Of a stretch of 64,000 bases of DNA, positions 8,140-16,688 are shown piece by piece (the stretch's first letter is position 1; each line of letters begins with the position of its first letter). Below the pieces are notes generated by a model. It was not told the origin of the DNA. It did no database searches and was given only the letters and a program-made list of their open reading frames with translations. A program made the position numbers and the translations under genes. Origin of the DNA: Pectobacterium cacticida (GTDB lineage Bacteria; Pseudomonadota; Gammaproteobacteria; Enterobacterales; Enterobacteriaceae); the NCBI RefSeq assembly GCF_036885195.1, contig NZ_CP133656.1, forward strand, positions 3,782,001-3,846,000, written 5' to 3'.

Positions 8140-9060
8140 TTAACTAAAATATTTTTTGAACTCTGATTTTTTAAAAATGGTTTCTGGAACAGAACTATTA
8201 GGTGAAAGATTTATTACTTTGACTCCCAATTTTTGTTCTAAGACATAAGATGCCTGTTTTAAAGAAAGCATTATAGAATCCATATCTATATCTAATTGAG
8301 TATGAACTTTGTCATTTTTATTTTCATAAAATCTCGGTTTTTCAAAATTATTCATATCCATGCCTAATATATAAACTTTCTCAAACCCAAGATAGGATAT
8401 GATTTGTAATGCCCAATATATGACAGTTTTCCCTGGAAATAATCCTTCGTTTATGTCGGTCGAGAAACCGATATTATTAATTTTATCAAAGTGAAAACTC
8501 AGATTCTCTTTATTACTAATATATAAGTCATGGAAGTTATATTTCGGAAGATAGGTTCTTTCGTAGACATCCTCTATTATAAATATTGAACACTTTAAAA
8601 AGTCGATACTATGTTTTTTAATTATCTTTATAATAACTCCGACAGTTGTAAATAGAATTAAATTTTTATCGCTTATGATTTCTTTTATGATGTTAGGACG
8701 ATGATCTGGAAAATAAATATCTGTTATAACATAAAAAGAGAAATTTATTACGCCATTCAGGGAATATGCTCCATTTACCCCCATGATAGGAATATCTAAT
8801 TTTTTGTCGAATTTAATATCATTAATAGATGGGCCTGATGCAATTAATAATATTGGACCTCCTTGGCCTCTCTTTATTCTATCAATTCCTAACAACGGAA
8901 TCTTCTCTCCTTTATATAATAACTCGATGATTTCATGATCTTTATTTCTTGTTATTTTTACATCCGGCCATAGCTTTCTATTATGGTGGTATTTTTTTGA
9001 GTGTGTGACTTTGTATAGAACTTTATAGAATTCTTTTTTTATTTTCTCAAAAATTCCCAT
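8140..9060 (-). CDS. LPS core biosynthesis protein, WaaZ/RfaZ-like
   Basis: Protein of 306 residues from very AT-rich DNA. Features reminiscent of WaaZ (Kdo III decoration of the inner core) and related DUF115-type enzymes are LLIASGPSINDI (about 71-82), PIMGVNGAYSL (91-101), YVITDIYFPDHRPN (109-122), and near the C-terminus YILGMDMNNFEKPRFYENK (about 231-249). These resemble the GxD...RFYxxN pattern of RfaZ. Its start overlaps the end of waaO by 22 bases, so the genes are translationally coupled. Function in this organism is inferred from family and position. Confidence 0.6.
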   Translation of the reverse strand: MGIFEKIKKEFYKVLYKVTHSKKYHHNRKLWPDVKITRNKDHEIIELLYKGEKIPLLGIDRIKRGQGGPILLIASGPSINDIKFDKKLDIPIMGVNGAYSLNGVINFSFYVITDIYFPDHRPNIIKEIISDKNLILFTTVGVIIKIIKKHSIDFLKCSIFIIEDVYERTYLPKYNFHDLYISNKENLSFHFDKINNIGFSTDINEGLFPGKTVIYWALQIISYLGFEKVYILGMDMNNFEKPRFYENKNDKVHTQLDIDMDSIMLSLKQASYVLEQKLGVKVINLSPNSSVPETIFKKSEFKKYFS

Positions 9061-10085
9061 TTACATATTTCCTTTAATTTTTTTATTAAATATTTATTTT
9101 GATTAATTATTGCCAGGAATGATTTTCCTTTATGAAAAAAATGTTTGGAACTATAACGAAGTTGATTGGCTGAATTGGCTTTCTCAAGGGGTACATCTCG
9201 CCAAGGAGATTTGGCTTTTGCTTCATAAAAATAACCCGAACTTGGGTAGATGGCCCATTCGTGCCAGGGTTTTGTTGGTCCGATGTAATGAATGAAAACC
9301 GTCTTATCATTGATCGGATGTGGATAGGTTTCGCCGCGCTTACATTTTAGTTCATAATTAATACTGAATTGTGTATTGTATTTCTTATCAAGGAAGAAGA
9401 TGTGTTCTGGTAAGAGCATATTAAGAATATCTTGGTCAGGATATGAGATCCTGTTTGTAATATCCTTGTCTATCAGCATCATCATTGTTTTAGTCGTGAT
9501 GTTGTTACGATGCCAATTTTCTAAGTTAATCAATAGAACGCCAGAGTTAAAATATCCATTCTTTATTTTAGAGACAGCCAACCGTTTAGCGCATTTCTCC
9601 CACCAGGGGCTTTCTCCTTCAGCGACGGCAGCGATAATATAATCTTTTAGATTTAGCTCTGATAACTCTTGCAAGGAACCGTTACAAACGATGTCTGAGT
9701 CAAGGTAGATAATTCTATCAATATAGTGATGGAAATAATCAATAGCGATAAAACGAAAATAAATGGCGTATGACCAATTCTTAGTATTTGGTAGTGATTT
9801 CAACCAGTGACAATTAACAACATATAGTGTGATTGACGTATTATATTGTTTAGCCAGTGACTTAAATCTATTATAATTCTCGCTATCAAGGGTATCTGTG
9901 AAAATATGAAAAGCCAATGCTTGGTTGGGATTTTTTAGTAAAACTGAGGTAATAGAAATTGCGCAGCCGAATAGAAAATTTTCATCCGTACCAAATGCAA
10001 TATTCAGAGCATCCTTACTGTGATGTGAAGATGAGTAAGATAATTCAACAACCTTTTTAATCACTTCATCTTTTTTAAAATACAT
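9039..10085 (-). CDS. waaO: LPS core alpha-1,3-hexosyltransferase, GT8 family (WaaO/WaaI-like)
   Basis: GT8 retaining glycosyltransferase that adds the second hexose of the outer core from a UDP-sugar at the cytoplasmic face. Visible features are LNIAFGTDENFLFGCAISIT (about 27-46), the metal-binding DxD in IIYLDSDIVCNG (about 122-133), GYFNSGVLLINLENW (about 175-189), YPDQDILNMLL and the C-terminal FIHYIGPTKPWHEWA. The match to E. coli WaaO (RfaI) extends over the whole length, including NTKNWSYAIYFRF. Whether glucose or galactose is transferred cannot be read from sequence. Lies 18 bases after waaB. Confidence 0.82.
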   Translation of the reverse strand: MYFKKDEVIKKVVELSYSSSHHSKDALNIAFGTDENFLFGCAISITSVLLKNPNQALAFHIFTDTLDSENYNRFKSLAKQYNTSITLYVVNCHWLKSLPNTKNWSYAIYFRFIAIDYFHHYIDRIIYLDSDIVCNGSLQELSELNLKDYIIAAVAEGESPWWEKCAKRLAVSKIKNGYFNSGVLLINLENWHRNNITTKTMMMLIDKDITNRISYPDQDILNMLLPEHIFFLDKKYNTQFSINYELKCKRGETYPHPINDKTVFIHYIGPTKPWHEWAIYPSSGYFYEAKAKSPWRDVPLEKANSANQLRYSSKHFFHKGKSFLAIINQNKYLIKKLKEICKWEFLRK

Positions 10086-10103
10086 AGTAGGCCCAGCCGA
10101 AAG

Positions 10104-11198
10104 TTAGCAGATAATCTGATGTTTGATGACAGCGCTAATGCAGTTCTTTATCGACTGATAATAAACATCATCATAAAACGCTTGTATCGACGATTTTATC
10201 TGTTCTGTTGGCGGCAAGCATTCTTGATCGATAATTTCTTGTAGCGCAATGCGCAGAGCATCGATATCTCCCATCGGATACAGTTGCCCATTGATGCCAT
10301 TCTGGATGATATCTGCCGGTCCAGAGGGACAGTCACTACTCACGCAATATATACCATACGACATAGCCTCAAGTAATGTCATGGGAAGTCCTTCGAAGGC
10401 AGAACTCATAATGAATGCTGAAACATACTTAATATTATTTTGTATGTATTCCCATGGTGTTGCCTGCCAACCGTGCCAATTGACTTGCGCAGCAATGCCC
10501 AGTTTTTTAGCATAGTCCTGACAGACTTGGGAATCAGAACCATCGCCAATAAAGTGGCATTCCCACTCACCCTTTAGCCGGGAAAGCGCGTCCAGCATAT
10601 CTTTGAGACGTTTTTGCCCTTCAAATTTTAGCCGCCCGACGTAGATAAACACGGCCTTTTCTGTTTCGGTGGGTCGTGGAATAACCGCCGTTTGCGGAGT
10701 AACCGGATTGAAAATAACAGAGATTCGTTCGGGAGGTACGCCACGCGTGATTAATTGCTGCTTAATACCTGAGCTGATTGCTAAATGATGATCTGCCACC
10801 AATGCCTGTTCGGCATGTTTCTTATGATCGAGAGAATAATGCAGCCAGGATATTAACGGCAGCTTTTTTTTACTATATCGGATCGCTTGTGCGGCAACTC
10901 GACAGGTGGGGGCATCAAAGGCAATGACAGCATCTGGCTGGTTCCTTTTGATATAAGACGCGAGCGCGTTGGCATGAAACCGGCGGCGTAAACATGAAAT
11001 TTTTATACCTGAACGGTGGCAAACGAATTTTTTCCCCATCAGCCAGGCTTTATCCATACGATCATCACGACATAAGAAATACAAGGTGTAGTCGTTTGGC
11101 GTTTCAGCATCGTTTTCAAGAAAGCTGGTTACTTTTTTGAGTACGGTCTCGATACCACCGAACCCAGAGGTCGCCTCACCAACAAAAAGTATATTCAT
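10104..11198 (-). CDS. waaB: LPS core alpha-1,6-galactosyltransferase WaaB (GT4 family)
   Basis: GT-B fold transferase that adds the side-branch galactose to the first glucose of the outer core in E. coli. The 364 residues begin MNILFVGEATSGFGGIETV. Strong family blocks are SWLHYSLDHKKHAE (about 120-133), HLAISSGIKQQLITRGV, FIYVGRLKFEGQKRLKDML (about 185-203) and the GT4 E-x7-E motif in SSAFEGLPMTLLEAMSYG. SDCPSGPADII follows. The alignment with E. coli RfaB holds from end to end. It sits 16 bases after waaP in the waaQ operon. Confidence 0.88.
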   Translation of the reverse strand: MNILFVGEATSGFGGIETVLKKVTSFLENDAETPNDYTLYFLCRDDRMDKAWLMGKKFVCHRSGIKISCLRRRFHANALASYIKRNQPDAVIAFDAPTCRVAAQAIRYSKKKLPLISWLHYSLDHKKHAEQALVADHHLAISSGIKQQLITRGVPPERISVIFNPVTPQTAVIPRPTETEKAVFIYVGRLKFEGQKRLKDMLDALSRLKGEWECHFIGDGSDSQVCQDYAKKLGIAAQVNWHGWQATPWEYIQNNIKYVSAFIMSSAFEGLPMTLLEAMSYGIYCVSSDCPSGPADIIQNGINGQLYPMGDIDALRIALQEIIDQECLPPTEQIKSSIQAFYDDVYYQSIKNCISAVIKHQIIC

Positions 11199-11214
11199 AA
11201 TAGTATGGCTCTGG

Positions 11215-12015
11215 TTATAACGCTTTGCGTTGCGTTCTCTCGCGAATTTTTTCTGCTTTAATATTGGCGTCGCGGAATAATGCTTGTTCCTGATGCAATG
11301 TGGTATGTAACGACTGATGATCGAAATAAATCCGCAAAAAATATAAGCGATCTCTGTTCGTCAATCCGATGTCTAATGATGAAAAATAAAGTCCGATAAG
11401 ATCTTTATTACGCCAGCGCAGCGGAACGCGATCGCGAATTTGTGCGCGGTGTAGATCAATAACCGAGAGCGTAAATGTGGTATCGGTCGGTTCATAAGGT
11501 AGATGCAATAAAAAATGGCAGATATAGCAATCGCGGTGATTAATACCACCCGCATGCATCCCCCGCACCATCTCCGCGACCCGGCGGATAAGACGCCGCT
11601 TCTCTTTTACTCTTGGAGGATTTTTGGCCCAGGTCGCACAGTAATCTTCCAGGCTGATCGTTGGATTGAGATCTTCTGTGATAATAAAAGAATGGCGGCG
11701 CAAGGGGTTAATACCGCGTTGTCCGAAGCCGACGCCGTGCATGGTATTTACCCCTAATTCAGTCAGGCGATGAATAGCCTTCCACTCCCGATCGGCACCG
11801 AGTACAGGGAGCCTGAATGACACGATATTTTTTAGCGCTTCTTTCAACGCCGTGCCGCGATGTATTTTGATAAAATAGGAACGGTCGTCTAACGTAAAAC
11901 GTAGCGTGCGGCGGCTTTCCAGAGCGCGAAATACCTCGCCATCCAATTTTTCGACCTCAACAAAAGGATCTTTATCCTTCCACAGAGAGGCGAAAGGTTC
12001 GCGTAATTCGATCAT
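11215..12015 (-). CDS. waaP: LPS core heptose(I) kinase
   Basis: Phosphorylates O-4 of heptose I in the inner core, needed for outer membrane integrity. The 266-residue protein matches the ~265 of E. coli WaaP. The eukaryotic-type kinase core is visible: RSYFIKIHRG (nucleotide-binding Lys, about 45-54), the catalytic loop GGINHRDCYICHFLL with the HRD Asp (about 156-170), and the metal-binding VIDLHRAQIR (about 184-193). Its ATG overlaps the waaG stop codon (12012-12015), indicating translational coupling. Confidence 0.96.
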   Translation of the reverse strand: MIELREPFASLWKDKDPFVEVEKLDGEVFRALESRRTLRFTLDDRSYFIKIHRGTALKEALKNIVSFRLPVLGADREWKAIHRLTELGVNTMHGVGFGQRGINPLRRHSFIITEDLNPTISLEDYCATWAKNPPRVKEKRRLIRRVAEMVRGMHAGGINHRDCYICHFLLHLPYEPTDTTFTLSVIDLHRAQIRDRVPLRWRNKDLIGLYFSSLDIGLTNRDRLYFLRIYFDHQSLHTTLHQEQALFRDANIKAEKIRERTQRKAL

Positions 12016-13133
12016 CTTTGCTCACCTGTTATCAATGCGGCAGCCTTTTCCGGCAGGCTGTAGATATCCGCCGTGTCGGCAAAACGGCGGGCATTTTCCG
12101 CCCAGTGCGCCAGCGTATCCGGCTGACTTAGCGTATCACGCAAAGCGAGATTTAGTTCGTCCTGGCTAAAAGGAGACGGGATAACACGCCCGGCTTGCGC
12201 TTGATCAATATAAAAAGCATAACCGCAGACATCGGTGACACATACCGGTAACCCCGCCGCGATGGCTTCAAGCAAAACAATGCCCGCCGCTTCCTGATGT
12301 GCCGGATGCATGAGCAAATCCGCCGCGGCCATAAAATCGGCGATATCATTGCGACCGGCGAAGAATCGCACCTGTTTCCCTATACCTTGCTTTTCGGCGA
12401 CCGAGTGGAAATATTGCGGTTTATCCTGACCGACGACCAGAAATATCAGATTATGGCGTAAACGTGCGGGCAGACTGGCAATCGCGATGATGCTGCGTTC
12501 CACTCCCTTGCGTTTAAAATCAGAACCCACCTGGAGCAAAACCATGGCATCCTGGTCAATTCCCTGCGACTGCCTAAAGGTTTGTCGGATCGTAGGAGAA
12601 TGGCGATCGTATTTTCTATCTAACGCAATGCCTGGCGGGAGGATGTGGAAACGATCGTCTTGAGTACCATAATGTTTTTTGAAATCCGCGATTTGTCGCC
12701 GCGTTAGCATTAGCATGTGAGTTTGGCTGGTCGGTTTGAAAACCGCGGTTTCAAATGCGGCATAGTGTTTATAGCGTGGCGTGAGTCGATAAAAAAAACC
12801 TTTCTCTCGTTCAACCTTTTCTGCATAACACACGTCAGCGGCGTAATAGAAATCCAATCCCGGCATTTTATTAAAACCGACCACCCGATCGACGGGATGC
12901 GCTGCAAGATGGCACTGCACCCACTCAACGTAGCGCGCATGGCGAGTATGATTACTCAGACCGGAGGTAGGAACGAGAATAATCTCCATATTATCGGGCC
13001 TATCACCCTGCCACGACAGTACATAAACCCGCACTGAATGACCCCGTTTGACACACGCCTGCGCAATATTGAGAAAATCACGCTGTAAGCCGCCAAAGGG
13101 GAAATATTTATACAGGCAGATAGCAATATTCAT
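12012..13133 (-). CDS. waaG: LPS core alpha-1,3-glucosyltransferase I
   Basis: Adds the first outer-core glucose to heptose II using UDP-glucose. The GT4 protein of 373 residues is the length of E. coli WaaG (374). It starts MNIAICLYKYFPFGGLQRDF, has LPPGIALDRKYDRH mid-protein, VLLQVGSDFKRKGVERSI (about 194-211) and the nucleotide-sugar binding HPAHQEAAGIVLLEAIAAGLP block (about 281-301). Its start codon shares one base with the waaQ stop codon (TAATG), as expected for tight coupling in this operon. Confidence 0.96.
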   Translation of the reverse strand: MNIAICLYKYFPFGGLQRDFLNIAQACVKRGHSVRVYVLSWQGDRPDNMEIILVPTSGLSNHTRHARYVEWVQCHLAAHPVDRVVGFNKMPGLDFYYAADVCYAEKVEREKGFFYRLTPRYKHYAAFETAVFKPTSQTHMLMLTRRQIADFKKHYGTQDDRFHILPPGIALDRKYDRHSPTIRQTFRQSQGIDQDAMVLLQVGSDFKRKGVERSIIAIASLPARLRHNLIFLVVGQDKPQYFHSVAEKQGIGKQVRFFAGRNDIADFMAAADLLMHPAHQEAAGIVLLEAIAAGLPVCVTDVCGYAFYIDQAQAGRVIPSPFSQDELNLALRDTLSQPDTLAHWAENARRFADTADIYSLPEKAAALITGEQR

Positions 13134-14212
13134 TATTCTTCCTTGCCTGTCATTTTGTCATTAAGCCGATCTTTCAACAGGGAATCCGCCGCCTGAATGA
13201 CATCCCGCGACGGTATGCAAGATAGGTATTTTTTATTTCTATCAAGAGACGTTCTTTCCGGCATCGGCTGGTAGTCCCCGGCCCAGATAACGATGCTATT
13301 ACCAGACCAGGGGCGCCATTTTTTATGGTCGGTTGGCCCAAACAGGCAAACTAGCGGTGTACCCAGCGCGGCCGCCATGTGCATCGGCGCAGAATCTACG
13401 CCAATATAAAGCACGGCCTTATCGATCAATGCCGCCAACTCTAGAAAGCTGGTTTTACCGGCGAGCGAGACAATCGGCTTATGGTGGCTTTGAGCATAAA
13501 TATCATGCACATCGCGTAGATCGTCTGGCGAGGGGCCGCAGGTGAGGACAATCTCTACCCCTTTATCATGCAACGCATCAATGACGGCGGCGAATTTATC
13601 ATTGTCCCAGCATTTAAAATATTGCCTGGCGGTCGGTTGGATGACGACATAAGGTTGTTCACGAAGCTGCGGTTGTGCGCCGAAGACGCGTTCTGCATCT
13701 TCAAGGCGATAATAGAGCGACATTCGATCGGCTGATTGCGCGGATAACCGGAGCGGAGAGAGTAAAGATCTATTTTGCTCAATGACGTGCTGCCCCAGAG
13801 GGCGCACACAATCGCTAAAAAATAAGCGCCACATCTTTCCTTTCAGACGATCGCCCCGATCGATGGCAATGCTACGTCCCCCTAATGATTTTACCAATAG
13901 GGCGATAGGCCATTGGTCAGCCAGATTAACGATCAGGTCGTAATGATTTCTCTTCAGTTTCTGCCCGATTTCTTTGAAATTACGGATTTTTTCCCAAAGC
14001 GTGCGAGTCTTTCTTTTAAGCCCATAAAGCGCATTTATCTCTGGGTTGGCGGAGAGAATCGGCATGGTATCCTGATACAGCAATACATCGATCTTCGCGT
14101 CAGGGTAATTGGCTTTCAGTGTGCTGATAAGCGGAGTGGTTAGCAGCATATCGCCATGATATCTGAGCTTGACCACGAGAATCCGGCGATAAGAGATGAT
14201 GCGTTGACTCAC
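13133..14212 (-). CDS. waaQ: LPS heptosyltransferase III
   Basis: GT9 enzyme adding the branch heptose III to heptose II of the inner core. The 359 residues begin with the GT9 signature ILVVKLRYHGDMLLTTPLIS (about 11-30). The C-terminal donor-binding site is visible as YIGVDSAPMHMAAALGTPLV (about 272-291) and CLFGPTDHKKWRPW. It is the first gene of the waaQ-G-P-B-O run and is preceded at 14255-14293 by a JUMPstart/ops element and at 14413-14418 by an extended -10 promoter, so RfaH-dependent transcription is expected. Confidence 0.95.
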   Translation of the reverse strand: MSQRIISYRRILVVKLRYHGDMLLTTPLISTLKANYPDAKIDVLLYQDTMPILSANPEINALYGLKRKTRTLWEKIRNFKEIGQKLKRNHYDLIVNLADQWPIALLVKSLGGRSIAIDRGDRLKGKMWRLFFSDCVRPLGQHVIEQNRSLLSPLRLSAQSADRMSLYYRLEDAERVFGAQPQLREQPYVVIQPTARQYFKCWDNDKFAAVIDALHDKGVEIVLTCGPSPDDLRDVHDIYAQSHHKPIVSLAGKTSFLELAALIDKAVLYIGVDSAPMHMAAALGTPLVCLFGPTDHKKWRPWSGNSIVIWAGDYQPMPERTSLDRNKKYLSCIPSRDVIQAADSLLKDRLNDKMTGKEE

Positions 14213-14254
14213 TCATTTTCCTTAATGTAATCAAAAACTTATGATTTTTATAGG

Positions 14255-14293
14255 CACGCTACCGCCCCTGGCTCGACAGCTACCAGCGGACTG
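14255..14293 (-). promoter_or_regulatory. JUMPstart element with ops (RfaH recruitment site)
   Basis: Read on the minus strand, 14266-14255 is GGCGGTAGCGTG, an exact ops element. The preceding 27 bases contain CTGGTAGCTGTCGAGCCA, matching the rest of the 39-bp JUMPstart sequence found before enterobacterial LPS, capsule and O-antigen operons. In E. coli ops pauses RNA polymerase and recruits the NusG paralogue RfaH for antitermination over long operons. It lies 43 bases before the waaQ start codon. Confidence 0.92.
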
Positions 14294-14412
14294 GGTGACC
14301 CGAAACTTCACGGCAATTGGCGTGCGCAAATTTATCGCGCACGTATCCAGACGAGGTATGGTACTAAAACCCACATCCCTCTCACAGAGGTAAATGCTAC
14401 TGCCACATGCTA

Positions 14413-14418
14413 ATTATA
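14413..14418 (-). promoter_or_regulatory. Predicted extended -10 promoter of the waaQ operon
   Basis: On the minus strand the sequence reads TGTTATAAT, a perfect TATAAT preceded by the TGn extension, about 120 bases upstream of the ops element. The -35 position (about 14436-14441) is a poor match, which is normal for extended -10 promoters. It lies immediately after the waaL stop codon. Confidence 0.6.
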
Positions 14419-14424
14419 ACAGGG

Positions 14425-15708
14425 CTAATTCTTCACCCATTTTCCCGTCAACGTTGTACCGAGGCAAAACGCCATTAGCCAGGCAATCAGCATATCCCGC
14501 GAGTAAAGAATCACGTCGCTCAACCCATACATCACCAAAGCGAAGAGTAATGCCGCGGACAGGTGACTACGTAGTACAAAAAAAGAAAAATAAAATAGCG
14601 AAGCATAGAATACGACGATCAATATTGCCCCTGGCACGCCCTTAAGGGAAAAGGCGTCAATCAGCTCGTTATGCAGGTGGACGTTCAAATACTCAACCGC
14701 GCCTGCCAAGTTTGGCTGTTGCGCCGCTTGTGCCACAATCCGGTCTGCACGCTGTTCAGCGGACTGCCCCAATAATGCCGCTTCTCCTGCTTCAACCCCC
14801 GACTGATACATGGCGATGCGGGCGCCAACCGAGGTTCTGCTATTGTTCATATTATAGCTTTGTACATCATTAATCAGATCGTTAACGCGCTGGTGAAGGG
14901 TGTCTTGGAAAAGGCATAAACACAGCAGCAGCGTGGCTGATGCTCCAATGAACGCTTTGATAAACAAACGCGGGTTATGCCTAACTTCTGACAATAAAAT
15001 GGTTGCGCCGACAATGGGATAAACGACGATGGCGGCACGGGTTTCCGTGAGTAAAATCGCGCTCATGACTAACAGGAAGTGCCCTAAATAGAGATAATAT
15101 TTATAGGCGGCGTCGAGTTTCAGCAATGCCTGTGCGCTTATCGCGCCAATAAAGGTCAGAAAATAGGCTGCGCTGGTGGCGGTACCGAATACCAGCCCGA
15201 TACGGTGCATACCGCTGAACCCCGCCTGATAAAACACGTATCCCAGCGTTAGCGCACAGAGCGTAATGAGGCTAAGCAGCGGTTGGTTGCGCTTTTCTCG
15301 CGCGAGATGCAACACGGCCAGCAGGATAAATGCGCCTAAGATGCTGGCGTGGCCGGCGGTTCTATAGGCGTTATATACATAAGGGAAAAGGCTATCGGGC
15401 TGATAATAGCGGTGATACCACATGAGGTTGGTGAAGCCGACGGCAAGCAGACAGAGCGGCAACAGCAATAATCGCTTAGCGGCAATGACGGTTCTTAAAT
15501 GCGTCGAGATATAGAAAACCGATAATGTACCGGTGAGATAAAAAATCCAGCCAGCAAGAATGCTGCTAAATGGCATGATGGCCAATGTGAGTAAACAGCC
15601 AGGAAAAATGGTATTCATCACGGCGACCGAACTTATACCAAGTGTTTTTCCCAGTTCGTACCTTGATTCATTAAGCATGTAATTGTTCACGGTCGGGAGC
15701 GATATCAC
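14425..15708 (-). CDS. waaL: O-antigen ligase WaaL
   Basis: Polytopic inner-membrane protein that joins undecaprenyl-linked O-polysaccharide to lipid A-core at the periplasmic face. About ten to twelve hydrophobic segments are spread along 427 residues. The conserved periplasmic loop contains NNSRTSVGARIAMYQSG (about 290-306) and later the signature NVHLHNELIDAFSLKGVPG (about 347-365), closely matching the VHLHNEIIEAGSLKG block of E. coli WaaL, with the functionally important Arg and His. Its ATG overlaps the waaC stop codon (15705-15708). Confidence 0.93.
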   Translation of the reverse strand: MISLPTVNNYMLNESRYELGKTLGISSVAVMNTIFPGCLLTLAIMPFSSILAGWIFYLTGTLSVFYISTHLRTVIAAKRLLLLPLCLLAVGFTNLMWYHRYYQPDSLFPYVYNAYRTAGHASILGAFILLAVLHLAREKRNQPLLSLITLCALTLGYVFYQAGFSGMHRIGLVFGTATSAAYFLTFIGAISAQALLKLDAAYKYYLYLGHFLLVMSAILLTETRAAIVVYPIVGATILLSEVRHNPRLFIKAFIGASATLLLCLCLFQDTLHQRVNDLINDVQSYNMNNSRTSVGARIAMYQSGVEAGEAALLGQSAEQRADRIVAQAAQQPNLAGAVEYLNVHLHNELIDAFSLKGVPGAILIVVFYASLFYFSFFVLRSHLSAALLFALVMYGLSDVILYSRDMLIAWLMAFCLGTTLTGKWVKN

Positions 15709-16688
15709 TCGCCTGAGGCGGGCAATGCTATCAGCTTTTCCAGTTTTTGATGGATGAGGCTTGCGGAAATGGCTGCCATTTGCTGGTTTTCAGATATTTC
15801 CGCTACCTGATTCATCCCGTAGCCACCAATCAGCCCAGGATCGGTTGGCCCATATAAAGTGATATTGGGACGATCCAGCGCCGCTGCCAGATGGCTGAGC
15901 CCGGTGTCGACGGAAATAACAGCCTCGGCGCCAGCGAGAACCTCGGCGACCTGTTGCAACGTGAGGCGCGGTAAGACATCAACATAAGGGAAACCGTCAG
16001 CCAGTCGCAATGCGCGCTGGCGCTCATGTTCCGCTCCCCAGGGGAGTTTAATGCGTAATCCACTCTCTGCCAGTCGCGCAATCAATTCGCGCCAATTTTC
16101 TTCCGGCCAGTGTTTTTCATCGCGCGTTGTGGCGTGGAGAAACACCAGATAGCGGCTATCGTCAACGATAGGCGGAGCAAGAAAGCGTGAGGCAATGGCA
16201 TAGTCGCCACGCTCAATTGGCCTGCGATAGCCTAGGCTAGCGGCGAACAGCGCGCGTATACGCTCGACGGCATGTTGTTGACGGCTTATCGGGTGGCGGT
16301 AGTTATAAAACCAGCTTGCCAGCGGCTCACGGGCACTCTGGCAATCCAATCCGTGTTTCTTGCCATTGGCGAGCCGCGTTACCAGCAGTGCGCTTTTAAT
16401 CAGCCCTTGTGCATCAATGACGGCATCATAGCGGTGCTGGCGTAGCTGACGTTTAAATGCTGCTCGTTCCTGGCGTGTCGGGGCGCTGAACCAGCTTTTG
16501 CGCCAGCGGCGTATCGCTACCGGAATCACGCGGGAAACCGCCGGGTGCCAACTGGGGATCTGTGCGAAACCTTCTTCAACCACCCAATCGAATTGAATGC
16601 CGGGAATAATCCGCATCGCATCGGTCAAGGCGGGCAGCGTATGCAGCACATCGCCCATAGATGATGTTTTGACGATCAGCACCCTCAT
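15705..16688 (-). CDS. waaC: LPS heptosyltransferase I
   Basis: GT9 enzyme transferring the first L,D-heptose to Kdo2-lipid A. The 327-residue protein begins MRVLIVKTSSMGDVLHTLPA, with the catalytic Asp of the SSMGDVLHTLPALTD motif at about residue 13. The donor-binding region is visible as ISVDTGLSHLAAALDRPNITL (split here by position about 259-279) and YGPTDPGLIGGYG. Start and stop overlap waaF and waaL by four bases each, so hldD-waaF-waaC-waaL form one coupled operon. Confidence 0.96.
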   Translation of the reverse strand: MRVLIVKTSSMGDVLHTLPALTDAMRIIPGIQFDWVVEEGFAQIPSWHPAVSRVIPVAIRRWRKSWFSAPTRQERAAFKRQLRQHRYDAVIDAQGLIKSALLVTRLANGKKHGLDCQSAREPLASWFYNYRHPISRQQHAVERIRALFAASLGYRRPIERGDYAIASRFLAPPIVDDSRYLVFLHATTRDEKHWPEENWRELIARLAESGLRIKLPWGAEHERQRALRLADGFPYVDVLPRLTLQQVAEVLAGAEAVISVDTGLSHLAAALDRPNITLYGPTDPGLIGGYGMNQVAEISENQQMAAISASLIHQKLEKLIALPASGE

